The position numbers and the translations under genes were made by a program. Positions 57,562 to 64,000 of a DNA stretch of 64,000 nucleotides are shown piece by piece. The stretch is taken from contig JAKZAN010000005.1 of assembly GCA_023053545.1 (NCBI GenBank), positions 1,798,001 through 1,862,000 of the forward strand. The letters run 5' to 3'. The DNA comes from Lepidurus packardi (taxonomy: Eukaryota > Arthropoda > Branchiopoda > Notostraca > Triopsidae). The notes beneath the pieces are model-generated. The model had not been told where the DNA came from and did not search any database. It was given only the letters and a program-made list of their open reading frames with translations. How positions within the stretch are numbered: the stretch's first letter is position 1; the number at the start of each line of letters is the position of its first letter.

Positions 57562-60500
57562 GTAAGTAAACTTTTAGTTCTGCTTGGATACAATTTCTTT
57601 CGCTACAAAAAAAAAACTCAGAGGTTGCAATGCAATTTTTATCGATTTAATTTCGATTTTCGATTCGATTTAAAAGGGGTAGAAACGTTTATCGTCGGTC
57701 TTTTCTAGCAAAAACTACCCGTCTTGATACAGTATTCAGGCTCTCCTTTCTCTTAAACCGTGTGCTCAAGGACCCCGAGTAACTGCCAAGAGCACAATAA
57801 CTTGAATTAAGAAAAAATCGAAACTTAATAACGAAACAAATTCAATTACCAATATGATTCGAAGGGATTCTTTTAGGAAGGTAGCATTTAATTCAGCTCG
57901 TATTGAAGCTGCTTAATTTCACCTTTGTTTTATATATTAAGGTATTTCTTTTCAAGCTTTTTTTTCCTTTTAACTTGTTAACTAGCTTTTATTGCTTTTA
58001 TAAGCTTTTATTGGTCCGCTTTCGTACATCAAGCAGTATTCAAGCGCTATTTACAGGTCTTATCAGCTTACTCAAGTTTATTTAAGGCTTATTTTGATCT
58101 TGTGTTGTGTTTACGGATATATTGTACGTAATTTAAAGACTACTGGAAATACCTGCAGAGGTTTAGAGCAAATAACGTTACAAACTCTATCGCTAATCAC
58201 TAGTGTAATTATATGCATTGAGTGTCCATACCTTGGTTGTATACGTGTTGTCTCACAAGATTCGAAGGCCGTTTAAGAAAGTTTCGATCCAGTTGCCCGA
58301 CAGATTAAATACGGGTTGATCTGCATTAGGTCAGACTCGAATAGAACCATATCTAATGTAGGACTGTTTTATAAGGCTAAATTGTGAGGACGCGGTCTTA
58401 AAACAATAAACTCCTCGTAGCCATTCAAAAATAAAATTGGTCCAGTTTTATATAGAAGGGTTTGGCTTTCGTTGTAATAGATGATTAATATACAGTAGAA
58501 AAATGCCAGTAGGCATTTTACAATTCATTTTTTTAGTACCGTAAGACGAGGAATGCTTATTCCTGTCTTGGACAACTTTCGGAGCTTGTATAGTTAATGT
58601 AAGGCTATATCTTAGCTTATTGATGCGAAACAGTCACAGATGGCACTCGTGCTTGTTATTGTTTTTGCGAAAGCCTGGTGCAAAAAAGGAAAAAGAAAGA
58701 AACATATATTTAATTGCCTGTAAATTGTTTTGGGAAAGCCTTTTGTAACAATAAAGTAAACGTAAAAGTAAAAGTAAAGCAAAAAATTAAACAAAGAAAC
58801 AGATAATTAGCAGCAAAGTTTCGGCGCTTTGTAACGAAACTTTGTAACGAAAAGTTGTTCTGAAATTCCCCATGCTAACCACCTATCCTAAGGTATACGG
58901 CAGCCTTAAAGCTAACCATTGAACCGCTTTCTAATTAGCAAAAAATAAAAATTCCATACATGTCTTCGAAATTGTCAATGTTTCTTGTCTCACGATCTTA
59001 TTCCAAGTTTGAGTTCAGCTAGGTGCGTTTTTTGTATCAAATACTGCCAGGTATTGGCTCCTGAAAAGTCCGGATCAGCCAATGTTGATAGTCGACACAT
59101 GTCGATGTGCGTCTGACGGCATGTTGCGAATCTGTCCAGTCAAATCCTCTAGATCCCAGCGACTTTCTTGGATGCATTCCAATTCCAAGGCTTCCAATCA
59201 ACCGGATTAGTTGTTTCTGAAGAATAGCAGTAGCGTCTGCCGTATCTCGATCAAAGAGAACAAAAGGTATCCTGCGGTTGTCTGTGGTCCGGGACATTAA
59301 AGTTAATAAGGTGTTGGCGATTGCTTTATCATCCTAGTGATTAGCCAAAGCCTTTGGATAAAATCCCTCTAGGGACTTGTGCATCACAAGAACAGAACAC
59401 AAGTTTGAGAGACCTTTCCCTGAAGCCACCCCCAAAAGAAAAAATTGAAAAAAAGAAAAACGTGTCAGGAGTCGCTTCGAGGAAGATGTTGGACAGCCAA
59501 CAACTTAGTTTTTTTAGTTAGTTTTTTTAAGCCAAACCTAGTCTATAACATGCATAAGACCTTTTCTGCACGATAAGCTCAGACTTTTTGAGCAGTTTGG
59601 TGTAATTTATGCCCTGGCTGTGCAACTTGATTAAAAGAAATTAACCGTACGGTTTTTGGGCTGTTACTGTCTAAGACTGAGGGGATCTCTCCTTCGCGTT
59701 TTGGTACTTAATGGAGTGGCGAAGGCATGTTTTATGGCAATCTTTTGACTTTAGCTGCAGAGGTTCGATAAAAGTAATTTCAAGAACTTGGGTGAAAATC
59801 TCTGGCGGTTCGGTTAATGCGCTGTATGCTGTATGGAACCATCGGCACTCCTGCGGTACGATATCTTCAAGTTGAAATGGTGAAAAGAAGAGGATTCTCT
59901 TTTCACTTGATTGACCATTAGCGCCGCAGTTATACCTTTCAGTGTCGCTGGAGCTAATCTGATAAGCGTTACTTTATCACCTTGGGGGCCACGCATTAGT
60001 TAACGTTCGTAGAAATCCTGGGGAGTTCTAAACCGTTTCAAAAAAAAAATAAGAAAAAAAATGAAGCGTTGATCGTTTGATCCGGAGAACGTTTCGCCAT
60101 CAGCTTTTCGAAACGCGGATGATGTGTTGTTATTATTTTATTTTCTCAAGTCGTTAAAAAATATTTTAAAATATTTACTGAGGCGGTTTATGGGAACGCT
60201 AAGGAGAGTATGCATTCGATTTGTCATTTACGATAATCGAGTGCCCAAGTGGAATTTCTGTTGGCCTCGCTAACAAACAAAGGGGGTGAATCTCATCGTT
60301 TCCGTTCTCTAGACGCGTTAACGAGACATTAACGACGCTTTGGGGCTTTGAGGCTGTCGAAGCCGCCTATTTAATGTAAACGTGTTTTAATCCCAAACGA
60401 TGCAACACGTTTTCAAAACTTTTTTTTCCCAATTGCGTTTTTTTATCATCATTTTATTGTTGGTACCAATGAAGGGGAAAACACTTGTCTGTGGTGATTA

Positions 60501-61339
60501 ACGATACAAGTAAAGCTGAGCTGTCATAGCATTACACGTTTTTGCAACTTGGCTGGTACGGATACTCTAGTTTCTGCAAGTGTCTCCCATTGTCCGTTTT
60601 TATTTCGTTTTTTTTGTTAATAAGGTGTGGCGGTATAAGTTTGCGGTATAAAACAGTCACGTGTGGGCTTCTCACCTGTCATCACGGCGTCCGCTTCAAA
60701 TCTTAAAAAAGTACTTTATGTAAAAAAAAAAGCTTTTGGGTAATACTTTGCGGCCAGTTGTAAGACATACCATGAACGTATCATTTGCCGATCATAAAAG
60801 ACTGCCAGTAGCACAAGCAACATTTTCCGTGTTGTTATGTGTGCATTTTTGACTGCGAACCATTCTTGCCATTGTTCTCTGCTTGATAGACTTTGGAAAG
60901 ACCTCATTTCACTACGCTACTTTCTTTTTCATTCTTTGTATTCTTAACTATTTTCTTTTTTTTTCTAGTTTTGGGAGTCTTGGTCTAGCTTTACGATAGT
61001 TTGCCATCTGCGTACAATGCAAAGTGCACAAAAAAATAATTTTTAATTGCATTTTCTTAACAAGAATTTCATTGCTATTTTGCATCAGTTGCATTTGGAA
61101 ATAGTTTGGAAATGACAGTAATGGATTATGTACTTTAAAAATCTGTATTCATTTATTAAACAACTTTTGCTGTAAGTTTTCTACTTGTACCATACAGGTA
61201 TTTTGTTAAAATTTTTAAAAATACAGTATTTTTATGAGAATAAAAAAAGAATATTTTGTTAAAGGAAAGAAAAGGAAAATGGCAACAAAGGTCTGCGTCT
61301 TTTTTCGTAAATGGTTTCATTGTGTTTCCAAGTTTTGAA
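57562..61339. other. Stretch without a recognised gene
   Basis: Several open frames (for example minus strand 59037-59297 and 59814-59996) have no recognisable motif. A TATA-like GGTATAAAAC at 60645-60654 is not followed by a convincing coding start. An acceptor-like T-rich TTCTAG ending at 60969 followed by TTTTGGGAGTCTTGGTCTAG could in principle give a six-residue last exon for the CCP gene in correct phase, but this is weak. Confidence 0.3.
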
Positions 61340-61650
61340 AATTGTAAATAAATCATACATCGAAATAAATCACAGACAATTCTCTAGGTTTTACTATTAA
61401 GATATTTATTTAAAAAAAAATAATAAAAAAATATTTCTTTTTGTTTATTTTCAAAACATTTTTAGGTTTGTGAAATTAGGCTGAGAACTTGTGTTACCAC
61501 TCAGAAAATAACAGTCAGGCAGGAAACTGCATAGCTATGTGTATATTTTGTGTTTACATTTTGCGGCATAATCATGATAAACGGGTCTGTCATCAGTGCC
61601 ATCTTTTGGCGAAAAGGATCAACTACTGGCAGTTCACCATGACCGCTGCA
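61340..61650. mobile_element. Deletion derivative of the Mutator-like element
   Basis: The left part (61340-61545: AATAAATCATACAT, CTCAGAAAATAACAGTCA, GGAAACTGCATAGCT) matches 33780-33990. The right part (61580-61650: ATCTTTTGGCGAAAAGG, ATCAACTACT, GTTCACCATGACC) matches the right end at 36550-36604. The order is the same and the transposase part is missing. The left terminus was not identified. Confidence 0.6.
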
Positions 61651-61999
61651 GCACGAAAGCATGGGAAGCACCGAATTGTATTAAACTTCTTGACCGTAAT
61701 GTAGGTAATATTAATACGAAGGGCATGGCAGTCTTACTTTTTGGATTTCTGCTTTCAGTAATTTTAAAAACGCAAATTAATTTTTCATATACGGGAAGAA
61801 AAGAAACAATTGCGCATTTGGAAACTGCCTCGCCCTAGTAATTATTGTAGTGTTTTTTCCTTAACTTTTAAGGAAAATTTCATGCCAATTAAGCACGTGG
61901 TTATAAGCTGTCCAAGTTAAGGTTTCATGCGCAGAAGAATACACCCACGCAAAGCACTGCGCGCCATCTAACGGTAGCTTGGGTGCACCGAGCGAAGCT

Positions 62000-62157
62000 A
62001 CTTTTATTGACGAAACCTTTTTTCCACCAATTCTCTTGTTATTTTATACATTATCACAACAATTAGGGTCGGTGGAGTACCTTTATTGACGAAACTTTTT
62101 CCCTCTAATTCTCTTGTTATTTTATACATTATCACGACAATTAGGGTCGGTGGAGTA
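62000..62157 (+). repeat. Tandem direct repeat, two units of 79 bp
   Basis: 62000-62078 and 62079-62157 are nearly identical (CTTTTATTGACGAAAC, TTCTCTTGTTATTTTATACA, AATTAGGGTCGGTGGAGT). Recent tandem duplication, non-coding. Confidence 0.9.
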
Positions 62158-64000
62158 CCTTCAAAATTGGTTTCTATGATGAGTTGGTAAAGTTGGTTAG
62201 TAACCTTGTATGGTTATTTAGTTAGCTGTTTAGCAGAGTTAGTATGGTCAATTTTGGTTGATTCATGAGGGACAGCCCTTATTGACTCTTGTATCATGTG
62301 AATTTCAGTTATACAAGTTGTATTTAGTGTTATACGGTTGGAAAGTCTTGGAAACTGATATCAGAATAGTATATGGTCCAAGTGTGACGCTGCACAAAAG
62401 TAAAAATGTTGAAGTAAAAGATTCCTTCTTTGTATGTTGTCTTTGTTTTGTTGAGTCGTACCCTGTAGGCCTAACAACTATCAACCATCACCTGTAGAGC
62501 ATAGCCGAGGCTTAGCACTTTTGAGAGTTTAAGTTAAATTAGCCGAGGGAAAGGAAAACAGGAGAGAAAAAGCATCAGCTTCCCTGTGGTTTTTATGAGC
62601 TTTCTTGTGAGCGTCCTCATGACATGCAAATGAGCCTGGGTAAGGTAAACCTGAGGCGAGAAATGTAGAAGTGTGGCGTATTTTTTTTAACCATTACTGT
62701 GTCCAGGGCGAAAAAAAAGAAACTTATTTCAGGTGTACATTAAAGTTCAGAAGGTATCAGAAAAGGGGAGGGTTGGGTTTGCGTGTCCAGATTGTTAGTT
62801 TCTTTTCCTTTTCACCCTATTATATAACCTTTAAGACCGTGAAAACGTTGAAGAGTGTTAATGAGGACTCGAGGTTTGGATTTTCCGGACGAATTTTTTC
62901 AAGTGGTTTGCCTCAAATTATGGAACTAGCCACCCTCGCTAGCTTGGAGTTTGAGTAACACCATTTTGGAAGAATTTTTGAAGCTCTTGTTATGCGAGAA
63001 GAGAACAGGTCACTTTTAACAGGGTTTCTTTTAACTATCGCAAGAAATTGTAGGTTGGATATACCTAAACTTTGGACTCTGGAAAAACCGTGTTTGAACA
63101 AATAACAGACACTTTAGAGACAGTTTAACCAGCTTGCGGTCTCTGACGCCTTTTATGAAACAGACTAAATTACTAATTCCAGCATAAAAGAAAGGCTTAT
63201 AACTTTTGGGTATTCATTTCTACGAATTCCAAAGTCGTAACCTAGTTTGGGAATATTGCATTTGTAAGTTTTTCGGCAATTCTACCTTCATGTTGCATTA
63301 ATGTCATTTTGAAACCATACAATTGGTTGACTGTAATAGCGGGATTGTTTTAGTGTTATTGGGGAATGACTTTATTGTAAAATTTTTACAATTGTCCTAC
63401 GGAATCCTATATAATATATATAATTTAATTCCTATATAATATATATAATAAGTTCCATAATTTTCTCTTCAATATAGTTTTGTAATGGCTTAAGTAACAT
63501 ATTGATCAAACCATCCACAGTGATTAGGTAGGACAGGTGTGGAATTCACCGATCCTACTTGTGATGAGTTATAAACAAACAACGTAATGTAAGAAAGAAC
63601 GGAAATAAAGAATCCGATAACAGGCGTGATCCTATAGGTCGGTTAAATAATTAAACAAATGGCTTAGGTGTGATTTTGTAATCATGCCAATGCATTTCCA
63701 TAAGAATCGAATTATTTTACGCTTATTTCACTCTAATGTTCGTAGCGTTGCAGTTTAGTAATTATTGGCTATAAATCTATTAATTTGATTTAATTTAACT
63801 ATACGGCTTAGCCCAAATGGCGAATTTTGCGTTGCTTGAATAGTAGCTCCTCTATATGAACGTTCAGTTGCACTTTAGGACAATTACGAACAATTAATTC
63901 TATTGCAATTTTACGTTTGTCTCACTAACGTTTTGGCGAGTTATATAGCTTTAACTGCAACCAAATAATTGTGCGTTTGTCCCTTCCATTGGCAATGAAA
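62158..64000. other. End of window, no gene recognised
   Basis: AT-rich sequence with a short tandem repeat at 63408-63449 (two copies of CCTATATAATATATATAAT). No coding, tRNA or rRNA signature was found. Confidence 0.4.

Noticed and set aside
59037-59297. 86-codon minus-strand frame
   Set aside because: No recognisable motif, no splice or promoter context, and length within chance expectation.
59814-59996. 60-codon minus-strand frame with a protein-like start
   Set aside because: Too short and not recognised; no supporting neighbours or duplicates.

Overview
The window is an arthropod nuclear genome segment. The RR-1 chitin-binding cuticle proteins, introns of 50-80 bp, TATA plus TCAGT-type core promoters, and abundant pogo/Tigger, Harbinger and Mutator-like DNA transposons all fit. 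The style of the cuticle proteins (ADVKYEG followed by a long AYKPAP-type tail) suggests a crustacean, perhaps a branchiopod, but this is only an inference. Every gene model was built by hand-splicing the sequence. Intron phases were checked across all joins and close without frame errors.

Layout. 1-7.4 kb is mostly non-genic and holds two decayed Tigger/pogo-type elements and a diverged tandem repeat. 7.5-12.8 kb is a compact housekeeping island: an RRP15-like ribosome biogenesis factor (+), a WD40 protein (-) and an 11-exon MICU1 mitochondrial calcium-uptake regulator (-). 14.4-22.4 kb is a large palindrome with arms of about 3.1 kb. Each arm carries two RR-1 cuticle genes (A and B forward, C and D reverse), and the spacer holds a secreted Cys-rich gene (X). 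22.5-29.9 kb has a retrotransposon fragment and an array of diverged non-coding modules (P, then tandem S-T-R units) with splice-like edges. 29.9-41.3 kb is an 11.4 kb segment bounded by two Tigger-family elements. It carries a decayed Harbinger element, a Mutator-like element and an intact-looking gene for a secreted Gln-rich/Cys-Pro-repeat protein. Its outer flanks rejoin at a single TA inside the S-T-R array. 41.3-43.3 kb resumes the R and P modules. 44.5-52 kb is a second, damaged copy of the cuticle palindrome (A', B', a pseudogene, X', C'; D' reduced to a scrap). 52.9-54.6 kb is the intronless TFIIF alpha (RAP74) gene. 55.3-57.6 kb is a multi-exon sushi/CCP secreted protein with a pogo-type element in one intron. 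57.6-64 kb shows no convincing gene.

How the parts relate. The seven intact cuticle genes share near-identical core promoters and exon structure and probably work as one co-expressed set supplying exoskeletal protein. The housekeeping genes are unrelated single-copy loci. The region between 14 and 52 kb looks like one ancestral unit (cuticle palindrome plus P/S-T-R repeats) that was duplicated and then split by the Tigger-bounded segment.
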